A DNA stretch of 56,894 nt from Laceyella putida (GTDB taxonomy: Bacteria > Bacillota > Bacilli > Thermoactinomycetales > Thermoactinomycetaceae). Position 1 is the stretch's first letter; each line of letters starts with the position of its first letter. Below are positions 34,953-45,266 of this stretch, piece by piece. A program made the position numbers and the translations under genes. The notes under the pieces are model-generated. The model searched no databases. It was not told where the DNA came from and was given only the letters and a program-made list of their open reading frames with translations. Location: positions 1 through 56,894 of the forward strand of contig NZ_JBHTBW010000013.1 of the NCBI RefSeq assembly GCF_042665195.1, in the 5' to 3' direction.

Positions 34953-37900
34953 ATGTCCGATCCAAAGAAAAACTTGTCTCAAGCAAAACTGACATTATGG
35001 CAAAAATTGGCCCGGGGGGAAGGGATACAGCTCCAACCCTCCATCCCCAAGCGGAATCCGGATCAACCCGCCGGTCTCTCCTATGCCCAAGAGCGATTGT
35101 GGTTCTTGGAGCAACTTGTTCCGGGTACGCCGGTCTACAACATGCCGGGAGCGATCCGCCTGAAGGGGCCGCTCCAGATCGAAGCTTTGGAAGCGTGCCT
35201 CAAGGAATTGGTGCGCCGCCATGAAGTGTTGCGCACGACTTTTGTCACCGCCGAAGATGGAAACGCGCGCCAAGTGGTTCATCCCGCCCCCGCGTTCCGT
35301 TTGTCCCAACTCGACCTGTCGGACTTGGAGTCTAAGATGAAAGAGCGGGAAGTGAACCGACTGGTCCATGAAGAGGCAAGAACACCGTTTCTGTTGGCGG
35401 AAGGCCCTCTGATCCGCGCCAGATTGCTTCACTTGGGGGATGATGAACACGTATTGCTGTTCACCATGCACCATATCGTGTCAGATAGTTGGTCACTCGG
35501 TTTGTTCGCCAAAGAAATGGCCCTTCTCTATCGGGCCTTCGCGGACGGAAAGCCCTGCCCGCTTCCGGACCTTCCCATCCAATACGGCGATTATGCGGTA
35601 TGGCAAAAAAGCCGCATGGATACCGAAACGATGAAAGATCATCTCCACTACTGGAAGAAACGACTCTCCGGCAATCTGCCCGTATTGCAGTTGCCGACGG
35701 ACTTCGCGCGCCCGGCCATTCCTTCTTACGCGGGTGGCCGTCTCGGGTTCAACGTGGATCGGGAGCTGACCGATCGCCTCAAAGCATTGGCCAAAGCCGA
35801 AGGGGCCACCCTCTTCATGACGTTGCTGGCAGCATATAAAACCTTGCTGTACCGGTACTCTTCCCAAGAAGACCTGATTGTCGGAACACCGCTCGCCGGG
35901 CGGCGCCAAAAAGAAGTGGAAGACTTGATCGGGTTCTTTGTGAACACCCTTCCGCTCCGCACCGATTTGGGCGGCAAGCCTTCGTTCCGGGAGTTATTGC
36001 GCCGGGTGAAAGAAACCGCGTTAGAAGCGTTTGACCATCAGGATCTCCCGTTCGAAAAGATCGTGGTAGAAGTCCAGCCCGACCGTTCCACGATGAACCA
36101 GTCGCCATTGTTTCAGACCATGTTTGTCCTACAAAATGCGCCGATGCCGAAAATGGATCTGGGTGATGTTACTGTTTCATTTCTGGATGTGCATAGCGGC
36201 ACCGCCAAATTCGATCTTCTTTTAACGATGATGGAAACGGAAACAGGCATGACCGCGGCTTTTGAATATGACAAGGATCTGTTCCGCGAAGAAACGATGC
36301 GGCGCATGATTGCGCATTTCCGGCGTCTGCTTATGGCTATCGTCCAAGAACCGGATCAGTCGATCGCCCGGCTCGATTATATGAGCGAAACGGAAAAGAA
36401 CTGGCTCATTCACCAACCGCAAGCGACGACAATCCGGGTCGAGGTGCGGGAATGCATTCACGGCAGGTTTGAAGGCCAAGCGGAACGACGCCCCGAAGCG
36501 ACGGCCGTGGTGTTTGAAGGAGAGTCCCTCACCTATCGCGAGTTGAATGAACGGGCCAACCAATTGGCCCATCACCTGAAAAAAAGGGGAGTGGGACCCA
36601 ACCGCTTGGTGGGGCTCAGTGTGGAACGATCCCTTGAAACGGTGGTGGGGATTCTCGGGATTCTCAAGGCGGGTGGGGTTTATGTTCCGTTGGACCCGAC
36701 TTATCCGGCGGACCGGTTGGCGTTCATGATTGAGGATGCCAAGCTGGACGTGTTGGTCACCCAATCCCGGTTTATGGAGCGTTTGCCCGTGCATGATGCG
36801 CAAGTGGTGTTGCTTGACGCCCACCTGGAGGAAATCGGCCAAGAAAGCGTCGCCAATCCGCCGATGGAAACGACGCCGGAAGATCTGGCCTACATCATTT
36901 ACACGTCGGGCTCCACCGGGAAACCCAAGGGGGTGTTGGTCCCCCACGCGAACGTGATTCGCCTGTTCGACGCGACCGAGCATTGGTTTGGTTTCCACGA
37001 AGGGGATGTTTGGACGCTGTTCCATTCGTACGCCTTTGATTTTTCGGTGTGGGAATTGTGGGGGGCCCTTTTCTACGGCGGCAAAGTGGTGGTCGTTTCC
37101 CATGAGACCGGCCGCTCGCCCGAAATGTTCTATCGGTTGTTGGCCGACGAGGGCGTGACGGTCTTGAACCAAACGCCAAGCGCTTTTCGCCAACTGATCA
37201 TGGTCGAGGAAAACCGGAAGGAAATTCCCGAGTTGTCCTTGCGGTATGTCATTTTTGGCGGGGAAGCGTTGGAATTGCAAAGCTTGAGACCATGGTTTAG
37301 ACGCCATGGCGACCGAAAGCCACTGCTCGTGAACATGTATGGCATCACGGAGACAACGGTCCACGTCACCTACCGCCCGATTTCGCAGAAGGATGTGGAG
37401 GATGGCATGGGGAGCGTGATCGGCGTTCCGATTCCCGATCTGAAGGTGTATGTGCTCGACCCAGAAAAAAATCCAGTGCCGATCGGAGTCCCCGGCGAGT
37501 TGTTTGTGGGCGGGGCGGGCGTCGCCAAGGGATATCTCAATCGTCCGGACTTGACCACGGCGCGGTTTATTCCCGATCCGTTTTCCGATGAGCCGGGAGC
37601 GCGCTTGTACCAATCAGGAGATTTGGTCAGATACTTGCCCAACGGAGACCTGGAATATTTGGGGCGGATGGACCATCAGGTGAAAGTCCGCGGGTTCCGA
37701 ATCGAGTTGGGCGAGATTGAAGCGGCGCTGACCAAGCATCCGGCGGTTCAGGAAAGTGTGGTCATTCCCAGGGAAGAGCAGCGGGGGGACAAGCGCTTGG
37801 TGGGATACGCCGTGTTGAATCCCAACTACTTGGCGAAGTGGTGTCGAGAAGATACCCGGGCGCAGGTGAAGGAATGGGAAGTGGTGTTTGAAGATTATTA

Positions 37901-40712
37901 TGCCCAGCCGGAAGCGACACCCGACCCGACCTTCAACATTATTGGGTGGAACAGCAATTATACTGGCCAGCCCATTCCCGCCGGGGAAATGAAAGAGTGG
38001 TTGGAAGCGACCGTGCGGCGGATTCGCTCCCTAAATCCGAAGCGGGTGCTGGAGATCGGGGTGGGGACGGGGATGATTCTTTACCGGGTGGCCCCGATTG
38101 CCGAATCGTATACGGGAACCGATTTCTCCAAAAAGGCGATCGAGTATGTGGAAAAGACCTTGCGCCTCATTGACCCGATGGAGACGGACATCCGCTTGCT
38201 GAACCAGCCGGCCGACGCGTTTGATGCCTTGGGGGAGAACGCGTTTGACACGGTCATTCTCAACTCGATCATCCAATACTTCCCGAGCGCGGACTACTTG
38301 GTCGATGTGCTCAAAGGTGCGGTGAAACGGCTTGTGCCGGGAGGACGAATCTTCATTGGCGATGTGCGCGATTTGCGCTTGTTCGAAGCGTTCCACATGG
38401 CGGTGGAGCGGTTCCGGTCCGCACCCGATGAATCGGTGGAGCGCTTGATCACTAAAGCGAAACAACGTGCGGCCAGCGATGGGGAGCTGCTGTTGGATCC
38501 CGCCTTCTTCTACGCCCTGGCGCGGGAAATCCCCGAGATCAACCGGATCCGCATCATGCCAAAGCGCGCGCGCTCCCTCAATGAATTGAGCCAGTTCCGT
38601 TATGACGTCATCTTGGAGGTCAACGGGGAACCGGCCGAACCCGCCCCCATCCACACAGATGAGCGGCCATGGACAAAAGAGATTACCATCGATGCGGTCA
38701 AACAAGTGTTAAGGGCAGAAGAGCCGGAGCGGCTTGTGGTTCGCGGGGTGCCCAATGCCCGTCTCATCCGGGAAGTGACGGCTCTACAATGCGCGGAGCA
38801 AGTCCGGGGGAAAACGGTGGCGGAATTGGAACGACATCTTTCGCATAGGAAAGGTGTCGATCCGGAAACGTGGTGGGAATTGGAAAGCGAACTGCCATAC
38901 AAAGTAACCCTTAGCTGGAACAGCGGAGGCCGGGACGGGCATTACGACGTTTGTTTCACGCATCAAGCGAACGCCATGCACCCATTGCCGAATTGGGAAC
39001 AACCGGTGGAAGCTAACCTGCCCGCCACCCGTTACGCCAGCCATCCCCTGATGGGCCGGATCAAGCGCGCGCTCGTTCCAGAGCTCCGGAACCATCTGAA
39101 ATCATCCCTGCCGGAGTACATGGTTCCATCCGCCCTTATGGTCTTGGACTCGATCCCGCTCACGGAAAACGGCAAAGTGGATCGGAAGGCGCTTCCGGCT
39201 CCGGATCCGTCCGTCTTTGTGTCGGAGCAAGAGTTTATCGAACCGCGCAGCGAAACGGAAAAGGCCGTCGTGGACATCTGGGCGGATGTTTTGGGGCTGG
39301 GCCGGGTTGGGATCCATGACCACTTCTTTGAATTGGGTGGGCACTCTCTACTGGCAACCCAGTTGATCTTTAGGCTTCGCGAGCGGTTTGAGCTGGACGT
39401 TCCGCTCCGGGTGGTTTTTGAAAAGCCGACCGTGGAGGGCATGGCCCGGGCTATCGATGAAATCCGCAGGGCCGGAATGGAAGGGGCCCGCCAAATGGTT
39501 GAAGCGGTCGATTTAACCGGTGAAGCGGTGCTGGATCCCACCGTTTGGCCGGAATATGTGACGTCGGACCGGGCCAAAGCCGTGTTTCTCACCGGAGCCA
39601 CCGGATTTTTGGGCGCCTTCTTGTTGCGGGACTTGCTTGCGTGGACGCCGGCCAAGGTTTACTGTTTGGTGCGGGCCAGCGATCCGGAACGGGCTTGGGC
39701 CCGCATCCGCGAGAACCTGACCCGCTACCAATTGTGGGACGAGGAACAAGCGTGGCGAATCGTTCCGGTGGTGGGAGACTTGGCGAAGCCGCATTTGGGG
39801 CTGTCGACGGATCAGTTTGCGCGGCTCGGCGAAGAAATTGAGGTCATTTATCATAACGGGGCGCTTGTGAACTTCGTTTACCCTTATGAATCGCTGAAAA
39901 CGCCCAATGTGATGGGAACCCAAGAAGTGATTCGTTTGGCCGGCTGCGGGAAAGTGAAGCCGATCCATTTCGTGTCAACGTTGTATGTGTTCCCGCCCGC
40001 GGAAGACGGTAGCGAAAAAACGGCATATGAAGACCAGATTCCGAAGCGCAGCGAAGGGTTGAAAATGGGGTACACCCAAAGCAAATGGGTGGCCGAACAT
40101 CTCTTGGCCGAAGCGAGAAAACGCGGCATTCCGGTCTCCATTTATCGCCCGGGCCGGATTTCCGGGGACAGTCGAACCGGGGCGTGCCAGACGGATGATT
40201 TCTTGTGGCGGATGATTAAGGGGTCGATCCAACTCGGTTGCGCACCGGATCAAGACGCCTATGCCGAAATGAGTCCGGTCGATTTCATCTCCCGCGCCAT
40301 CATCTATCTCTCTCAGCGTCTGGAGTCCCTCAATAAAGGATTCCATCTGGTTAACCCACAGCCGATTCACATGCGCGACTTGCATCAAGCCATGCGGGAG
40401 ATGGGATACGAATTGGAACTGGCGCCTTATGAGACATGGTTGGAGCGCCTGATGGAAGCGGCCGCCCGCGGGAAGGAAAATGTGGCCGCCCCCTTGGTCA
40501 ACTTGGTTCGGGAAGGTGCCTTTAACGTCGCCCATCTGCGTTTTGACCAACGCAATGTGCACGAAGGGCTGAAAGAATCTGGGATTGTCAATCCGCCTGT
40601 GGATGCCCGACTCTTGGAACCGACGATCCGCTACTTCATCGAAACCGGATATCTGCAGCCACCCCATCGGAAGGAGTTTAAAAATGCACCAGACGCCTCC
40701 AAACGGCTTTAA
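34953..40712 (+). CDS. Terminal NRPS: C-A(Thr)-N-methyltransferase-PCP-thioester reductase
   Basis: 1919 aa. N-terminal docking-like helix (AKLTLWQKLARGEG). C domain about 40-480 with HHIVSDSW at 173-180, Ser replacing the usual Gly after the Asp. A domain from about 500; the pocket code reads DFWNIGMVHK, the standard threonine code. An N-methyltransferase is inserted between A8 and A10 (about 960-1290; SAM motif VLEIGVGTG near 1032), and A10 follows (LTENGKVDRKALP). PCP Ser1465 in ELGGHSL. The C-terminal reductase (about 1540-1910) has the NADPH motif TGATGFLG and the catalytic pair Tyr1707 and Lys1711 (YTQSK), so NAD(P)H-dependent release as aldehyde or alcohol is expected. No thioesterase. 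Predicted residue: N-methyl-threonine. The exporter gene overlaps its 3' end by 29 nt. Confidence 0.94.
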   Translation: MSDPKKNLSQAKLTLWQKLARGEGIQLQPSIPKRNPDQPAGLSYAQERLWFLEQLVPGTPVYNMPGAIRLKGPLQIEALEACLKELVRRHEVLRTTFVTAEDGNARQVVHPAPAFRLSQLDLSDLESKMKEREVNRLVHEEARTPFLLAEGPLIRARLLHLGDDEHVLLFTMHHIVSDSWSLGLFAKEMALLYRAFADGKPCPLPDLPIQYGDYAVWQKSRMDTETMKDHLHYWKKRLSGNLPVLQLPTDFARPAIPSYAGGRLGFNVDRELTDRLKALAKAEGATLFMTLLAAYKTLLYRYSSQEDLIVGTPLAGRRQKEVEDLIGFFVNTLPLRTDLGGKPSFRELLRRVKETALEAFDHQDLPFEKIVVEVQPDRSTMNQSPLFQTMFVLQNAPMPKMDLGDVTVSFLDVHSGTAKFDLLLTMMETETGMTAAFEYDKDLFREETMRRMIAHFRRLLMAIVQEPDQSIARLDYMSETEKNWLIHQPQATTIRVEVRECIHGRFEGQAERRPEATAVVFEGESLTYRELNERANQLAHHLKKRGVGPNRLVGLSVERSLETVVGILGILKAGGVYVPLDPTYPADRLAFMIEDAKLDVLVTQSRFMERLPVHDAQVVLLDAHLEEIGQESVANPPMETTPEDLAYIIYTSGSTGKPKGVLVPHANVIRLFDATEHWFGFHEGDVWTLFHSYAFDFSVWELWGALFYGGKVVVVSHETGRSPEMFYRLLADEGVTVLNQTPSAFRQLIMVEENRKEIPELSLRYVIFGGEALELQSLRPWFRRHGDRKPLLVNMYGITETTVHVTYRPISQKDVEDGMGSVIGVPIPDLKVYVLDPEKNPVPIGVPGELFVGGAGVAKGYLNRPDLTTARFIPDPFSDEPGARLYQSGDLVRYLPNGDLEYLGRMDHQVKVRGFRIELGEIEAALTKHPAVQESVVIPREEQRGDKRLVGYAVLNPNYLAKWCREDTRAQVKEWEVVFEDYYAQPEATPDPTFNIIGWNSNYTGQPIPAGEMKEWLEATVRRIRSLNPKRVLEIGVGTGMILYRVAPIAESYTGTDFSKKAIEYVEKTLRLIDPMETDIRLLNQPADAFDALGENAFDTVILNSIIQYFPSADYLVDVLKGAVKRLVPGGRIFIGDVRDLRLFEAFHMAVERFRSAPDESVERLITKAKQRAASDGELLLDPAFFYALAREIPEINRIRIMPKRARSLNELSQFRYDVILEVNGEPAEPAPIHTDERPWTKEITIDAVKQVLRAEEPERLVVRGVPNARLIREVTALQCAEQVRGKTVAELERHLSHRKGVDPETWWELESELPYKVTLSWNSGGRDGHYDVCFTHQANAMHPLPNWEQPVEANLPATRYASHPLMGRIKRALVPELRNHLKSSLPEYMVPSALMVLDSIPLTENGKVDRKALPAPDPSVFVSEQEFIEPRSETEKAVVDIWADVLGLGRVGIHDHFFELGGHSLLATQLIFRLRERFELDVPLRVVFEKPTVEGMARAIDEIRRAGMEGARQMVEAVDLTGEAVLDPTVWPEYVTSDRAKAVFLTGATGFLGAFLLRDLLAWTPAKVYCLVRASDPERAWARIRENLTRYQLWDEEQAWRIVPVVGDLAKPHLGLSTDQFARLGEEIEVIYHNGALVNFVYPYESLKTPNVMGTQEVIRLAGCGKVKPIHFVSTLYVFPPAEDGSEKTAYEDQIPKRSEGLKMGYTQSKWVAEHLLAEARKRGIPVSIYRPGRISGDSRTGACQTDDFLWRMIKGSIQLGCAPDQDAYAEMSPVDFISRAIIYLSQRLESLNKGFHLVNPQPIHMRDLHQAMREMGYELELAPYETWLERLMEAAARGKENVAAPLVNLVREGAFNVAHLRFDQRNVHEGLKESGIVNPPVDARLLEPTIRYFIETGYLQPPHRKEFKNAPDASKRL

Positions 40713-42024
40713 GACATTTTTCACTGTTTTGAGCGGACAAATGGCTTCCTCTTTCGGCTCCGGATTGACCCAGTTCGCCCTGGTGTTGTCCGCCCTTGAG
40801 ATGACCGGGTCGATGACCCAATATTCCCTGACGTTTCTGTGCATGTACCTGCCGGCCTTTTTGTTTTCCCCTTGGGCGGGAACGATTGTGGACCGCAAGG
40901 ACCGCAAGCAAATCTTGTATTGGAGCAACGGGGTGGCCTTTATGGCGACCCTGGGGCTCATCTTGAACTTGCAATGGGACACGCTTTCCCTCTGGCAAAT
41001 TTATCTGGTGATACTGGTCAAGGCCATCGCCTCCACGTTTCAGCTCACCTTGACTCAGACGTTGGTGACCGTGTTGGTTCCCCAGGAACATCACGGAAGG
41101 GCCAATGGCCTGACCCAAATGGCGGATGCGTTACCGCGGATTTTCGCGCCCCTTGTCGGAGCGTCCCTGCTGGCATGGATTCATATCAAAGGGATTATCT
41201 TGATTGAACTGGCAACCTATCTCTTGGCCTTTTGGACCTTGTCACGGGTTCGTTTGCCACAGGAGGACAAGGGGGAAGAATCCCATCCTTCCGTGCTCAA
41301 AGAGGCATGGGAAGGTTGGCGGTACATCGCCGGGCGCCAAGGGTTGGTGGCCCTGCTGATTTACTCGACGTTCAACAACTTTCTCATCGGCATTATCGAG
41401 GTCTTGGTGAATCCGCTGGTGCGGGACATCATGAACTACAAGGATTATCAAGAACAGATCGGCTTGGTTCTCATGTTTGGCGGGTTGGGAATGCTTGCGG
41501 GAAGCATTCTGATGGTGGCTTGGGGAGGACCCAAACGCAAGATCAACGGTGTCCTGGCCTTCACCATGTTGGGGGGGGTTCTCCTCATTCCAGGAGGGCT
41601 GATCCATTCAATAAAATGGTTTTACATAGGAGCGTTTCTCTATTTTGTCACCATTCCAATCTCGCTTGGCGCAAACCAAACCATTTGGCAGGGAAAGGTT
41701 CCTCTTCCCTTGCAAGGACGGGTGTTTTCCCTACGCCGTATGACCATGCTGAGCTCTGTTCCCATAGCCGCACTGGTGGCGGGTCCGTTGGCGGATGCCT
41801 TTACTCCCCTGCTGGTGAAAGGGGGAGCTTGGGCCTCTACAGTTGGATTGATTACCGGTGTGGGACCGGGACGTGGAACGGCGTTTGTGTTCATGCTGAT
41901 GGGCATTCTGAGCGTGTTGTTTGCCTTGATGGGCTATGGAATCAAGCCGATTCGCCGGGTGGAATCCGAACTGCCCGATGTTTCGACCACATGTGACGAC
42001 AAAGTAAGACCTAGCATGAACTGA
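40684..42024 (+). CDS. MFS exporter of the cluster
   Basis: 446-aa membrane protein with about 10-12 helices, resembling the MFS_3/enterobactin-exporter type of efflux pumps (GTIVDRKDRKQIL as the loop 2-3 motif, APLVGASLLAW, GRVFSLRRMTMLSSVP). It likely expels the finished metabolite and gives self-protection. Start ATG 40684 lies inside the end of the NRPS gene, with AAGGAG at 40672-40677; longer open sequence upstream has no ribosome site. The overlap implies coupling to the megasynthase. Substrate is inferred from position only. Confidence 0.88.
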   Translation: MHQTPPNGFKTFFTVLSGQMASSFGSGLTQFALVLSALEMTGSMTQYSLTFLCMYLPAFLFSPWAGTIVDRKDRKQILYWSNGVAFMATLGLILNLQWDTLSLWQIYLVILVKAIASTFQLTLTQTLVTVLVPQEHHGRANGLTQMADALPRIFAPLVGASLLAWIHIKGIILIELATYLLAFWTLSRVRLPQEDKGEESHPSVLKEAWEGWRYIAGRQGLVALLIYSTFNNFLIGIIEVLVNPLVRDIMNYKDYQEQIGLVLMFGGLGMLAGSILMVAWGGPKRKINGVLAFTMLGGVLLIPGGLIHSIKWFYIGAFLYFVTIPISLGANQTIWQGKVPLPLQGRVFSLRRMTMLSSVPIAALVAGPLADAFTPLLVKGGAWASTVGLITGVGPGRGTAFVFMLMGILSVLFALMGYGIKPIRRVESELPDVSTTCDDKVRPSMN

Positions 42025-42226
42025 CGCTGTTGTGGCGAAAAATGCCATCGGAACCGGAACCGTATGCAAAAAGTTCGAGATGGGCGACACTCGAAAGGTT
42101 TTCGGTTATGCAAAGGATTTTGGGGGTACCCGCCCAGTCCACCCGTTGGCCGGTTGCGGAACCTTGGCGGGAGGGTGGGCGGGTGGAGACCCCGATTCCA
42201 AAATCTGAAGGTGGGGAGGACTCCGA
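42025..42226. other. Intergenic region before the regulator
   Basis: About 200 nt with no gene or clear promoter pair. GGGGAGGA at its end is the ribosome site of the regulator. Confidence 0.4.
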
Positions 42227-44965
42227 ATGAAAGGAAATTACGGAAACGTTTCTGTTGAACGGTATTTTCCGCGTGAGTTGCTCCTGAAAACAAAACTTTG
42301 GATCCCATTTTCCCCAAGAGCCGAGTATGTATCCCGGAAACGGCTCATAGAGAGATGCCAAGAGAGTGAAGGCAAAAAATTGACCGTCGTGGTTGCGCCC
42401 GCAGGGTACGGGAAAACCGCCCTGGTTTCGGAATGGGCAGTCCGGAGCAAGCTGTCGGTGGCCTGGGTGTCACTCGATGTCAGCGACAATAATCCAGCAC
42501 GCTTTTGGATGCATCTCATCGCCGCTATGTCCTTCTTGGAAGACCCGTTAAGGGAGGCGGCGATGCAAAAGCTGCTACAACCCGATTGGGAACAGGAAAT
42601 GGTTTTAACTCTGCTTCTCAACGCGATTGACGCCCAGCGCCCCAAATTCACCCTGATTCTGGATGATTATCACCTGATCCACAACCGGGACATCCATCAG
42701 GGGATGGCCTTCTTGTTGGAACACCAACCCCCTGGAATGCACGTGATTCTGTCCAGCCGGACGCAACCGCCATTGCCTTTGGCCCGGTTGCGGGCAAGAG
42801 ACCAATTACTTGAAATCAACCATGCCGATCTTCGCTTTCGTATCAATGAGGCATCCTCGTTTTTGCAACAGGCGACCAAGCGTCGTTTTTCTCCTTGTCA
42901 GTTGAGAGAACTGCTTGGCCGAACGGATGGCTGGATCACCGGCATCCGCTTTCTGGTCAGCGACAAAGCGGCCAAGGGGAACGAAGCGACGGATTGGAAT
43001 TTGAATCGCCACCTCACCCACTATTTTGAGGATGAAGTATGGAACCAACTGGACGAATCGGAACAAACCGTTTTGCTGAACACCAGTATCTTAACTCCCT
43101 TGAATGCAAACACGTGCCAAGCGCTCACGGGGCGTCCGGATTGTCAAGGATTGTTGGAAATGTGGGTGAAAGAAGGCTTGTTCCTCTTTCCGGCGGATGA
43201 TGAGCAAAAAAATTACCAGTACCACCCGTTGTTTGCGGAGTATTTGCGGACTCGCCTCCGTCGCGAATCCCCCGACCGCGAGCATCAGTTGCACCGGCGG
43301 ATGGTGAGATGGTATGAGAGCCAATGGTGCACTGAAAAAATGATGGAGCATGCGCTGGCTGCACGGGATTATGAAGAAGCGGCCGACATGATTGGGCGCC
43401 ATGCCGGAGCGTTGATGAAAGAAGGATGGGTTTCCCTGGTGGAGAGCTGGCTCCATCGATTGCCAATAGCCTTGTTGCATACACGGCCACAGTTAGGATG
43501 CCTGTTGGCTTGGGTTCGTATCTTGAAAGGGGAAGTGCGGCACGCGTTTGAGTGGCTGCATGAGTTGGAACGGCATGGGAACTTCCGGGAACAAAAGCGG
43601 GACGAAGCGTTCGAAGAAGAAACCGCTTTGCTCCGCACGGTCATCGAACTTTTGTTGGAACAGGACGAATCCGCATTGAAGAAAGGGAAAAAAGTGTGGG
43701 CCGATTTGCCGCCCGAACATGCATACTATCCCCATGTATGTTTGGCCCTGGGGGAAGCACATTGCAAGCTGCATCGATTGCATGACGCGATGGTTTGGTG
43801 CATGAGAGCAAAACGGGGGGCTGAACGGACTGCGGATTTTCACTTGGCTCTGTTGGCGGACGGGATTCTGGGGGAAGTGGAGATCGCCCGGGGACAATTG
43901 GAAGACGCCATGTTAAGGTTGACCAAGGCATTAAAGCGTGCCCAAACGCCCCGGGGCGATCTGCCCGGTTCCGGCTACCTTTATTTGACCTTGGGAAAAA
44001 TTTATTATGAATGGGATCAGCTTGATGACGCGGAGAGAAGTTTTGCGCGTGCGTTTGAGTTGTGCAAACAATGGGGTAATCACTCCGCAGTCGTTGACAC
44101 ATACATTTGGAAAGCCCGGGCCATCTTTGCCAAACACAAGGGAGTGGTTGCCAAGGAGCTTCTGAAGCGAGCCGAGGAGTTAATCAAGGATGCTGTCGTC
44201 TTTCCGCAGCATTCCTCCAAAATCAAGGCGGTGCAAGCGTCGTTGGCCCTGTTGCAGGAAAATGAGGCAAAAGCATTCGTTTGGGCGAAGTCGTGTGACG
44301 CCGGCCTAATGGACCTTTCGCTAAAGGAGAGCGAGTTTGAGTACCAAACGTTGATTCGGGTGCTGATCAGGCAACGGAATGAGGACAAGACGATGCGCAT
44401 GTTGAAACGGATGATCAAAGATGCCGAAGAAACGGGGTGCAGCAAGAGCCTGGTGACTTATTATTTATTGCAAGCGTTGGCCCACAAAGCGTTTGGACAG
44501 GTGAACAAGGCATTTGGTTCGCTTGGAAAGGCACTGGCGGTGGGAAGCCGGATGCAAGCGGCCCGGGCCTTTATCGATGAGGGACAGGCCATGGCCGAAC
44601 TGTTGTTGCAGTATGTCAACGGAGTCGAAAAAGGTTGTCTTTCCTTGCCTGACGGGGTGAGCAACGAATATTTGTCCCATCTGCTCCTTTTATACAAGCG
44701 ACATGGAATCGGTCCCGTGCGGCACTGTAGAGAAAAAAGCGGCGAGGCTCAACCGGACTGGATGATCGAACCGCTCAGCGAACGGGAAAAACAAGTGTTG
44801 CAATTGGTGTCGGAGGGACTGAAGAACCAGGAAATCGCCGATGAATTGGTGATTTCGATCAGCACCGTCAAGAAACATATCAATAACATTTACGGGAAAT
44901 TGCAAGTGAGAAACCGGACAGAAGCCATTAAATTCGCAAGGAAACTGCACTTTTTAAATTCATAG
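42227..44965 (+). CDS. LAL-type (MalT-like) transcriptional regulator of the cluster
   Basis: 912 aa, the size of large ATP-binding LuxR regulators. N-terminal STAND ATPase with Walker A APAGYGKTAL (about 57-66) and Walker B-like LILDDYH, followed by the family text HVILSSRTQPPLPLARLRARDQL. The middle (about 400-830) is helical repeats of the TPR type. The C terminus is a LuxR HTH, about residues 843-905 (LSEREKQVLQLVSEGLKNQE, then STVKKHINNIYGKLQVRNR). Such proteins usually activate nearby operons when they sense a ligand. Start ATG 42227 follows GGGGAGGA. It ends 18 nt before a very strong terminator and stands between the megasynthase operon and the acyl-chain operon, well placed to control both. 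Confidence 0.92.
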   Translation: MKGNYGNVSVERYFPRELLLKTKLWIPFSPRAEYVSRKRLIERCQESEGKKLTVVVAPAGYGKTALVSEWAVRSKLSVAWVSLDVSDNNPARFWMHLIAAMSFLEDPLREAAMQKLLQPDWEQEMVLTLLLNAIDAQRPKFTLILDDYHLIHNRDIHQGMAFLLEHQPPGMHVILSSRTQPPLPLARLRARDQLLEINHADLRFRINEASSFLQQATKRRFSPCQLRELLGRTDGWITGIRFLVSDKAAKGNEATDWNLNRHLTHYFEDEVWNQLDESEQTVLLNTSILTPLNANTCQALTGRPDCQGLLEMWVKEGLFLFPADDEQKNYQYHPLFAEYLRTRLRRESPDREHQLHRRMVRWYESQWCTEKMMEHALAARDYEEAADMIGRHAGALMKEGWVSLVESWLHRLPIALLHTRPQLGCLLAWVRILKGEVRHAFEWLHELERHGNFREQKRDEAFEEETALLRTVIELLLEQDESALKKGKKVWADLPPEHAYYPHVCLALGEAHCKLHRLHDAMVWCMRAKRGAERTADFHLALLADGILGEVEIARGQLEDAMLRLTKALKRAQTPRGDLPGSGYLYLTLGKIYYEWDQLDDAERSFARAFELCKQWGNHSAVVDTYIWKARAIFAKHKGVVAKELLKRAEELIKDAVVFPQHSSKIKAVQASLALLQENEAKAFVWAKSCDAGLMDLSLKESEFEYQTLIRVLIRQRNEDKTMRMLKRMIKDAEETGCSKSLVTYYLLQALAHKAFGQVNKAFGSLGKALAVGSRMQAARAFIDEGQAMAELLLQYVNGVEKGCLSLPDGVSNEYLSHLLLLYKRHGIGPVRHCREKSGEAQPDWMIEPLSEREKQVLQLVSEGLKNQEIADELVISISTVKKHINNIYGKLQVRNRTEAIKFARKLHFLNS

Positions 44966-44983
44966 GGACCATGAAAGCCCGTT

Positions 44984-45029
44984 GGGAGAGGCTCCTTTCA
45001 AGAACAGGAAAGGAGCCTCTCCCTTTTTT
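44984..45029 (+). terminator. Strong terminator after the regulator
   Basis: Perfect 15-bp stem (44984-44998 with 45009-45023), 10-nt loop, then TTTTTT. It separates the megasynthase/regulator unit from the acyl-chain operon, which must therefore have its own promoter in 45030-45266. Confidence 0.93.
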
Positions 45030-45067
45030 GTTGCCCGAAGCGTAATTTGGCATCGCAGTTGGGCGGG

Positions 45068-45081
45068 CCATAGGCCTATGG
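45068..45081. promoter_or_regulatory. 14-bp perfect palindrome, candidate operator
   Basis: ccataggcctatgg is its own reverse complement and lies about 190 nt before the first gene of the acyl-chain operon, in a non-coding gap. It could be a dimeric regulator site, for instance for the adjacent LAL protein, but no second copy was located by eye. Confidence 0.3.
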
Positions 45082-45266
45082 TCATCATCGCGGACTCGAC
45101 AAGCAGATCTCTTGAAAGGTGGGTTCATTCTCCTTTTGCGTCTGGGGTGTATTCCCCCCCGATACTACCTTTGGCTACTGTTTGCCGCGCTCATCCATGT
45201 TAGACTAGCCGCATACAAATAAATCATTTGTTTTTCATAATGGTTTTCGAGAGGGGGAACCCGGAG

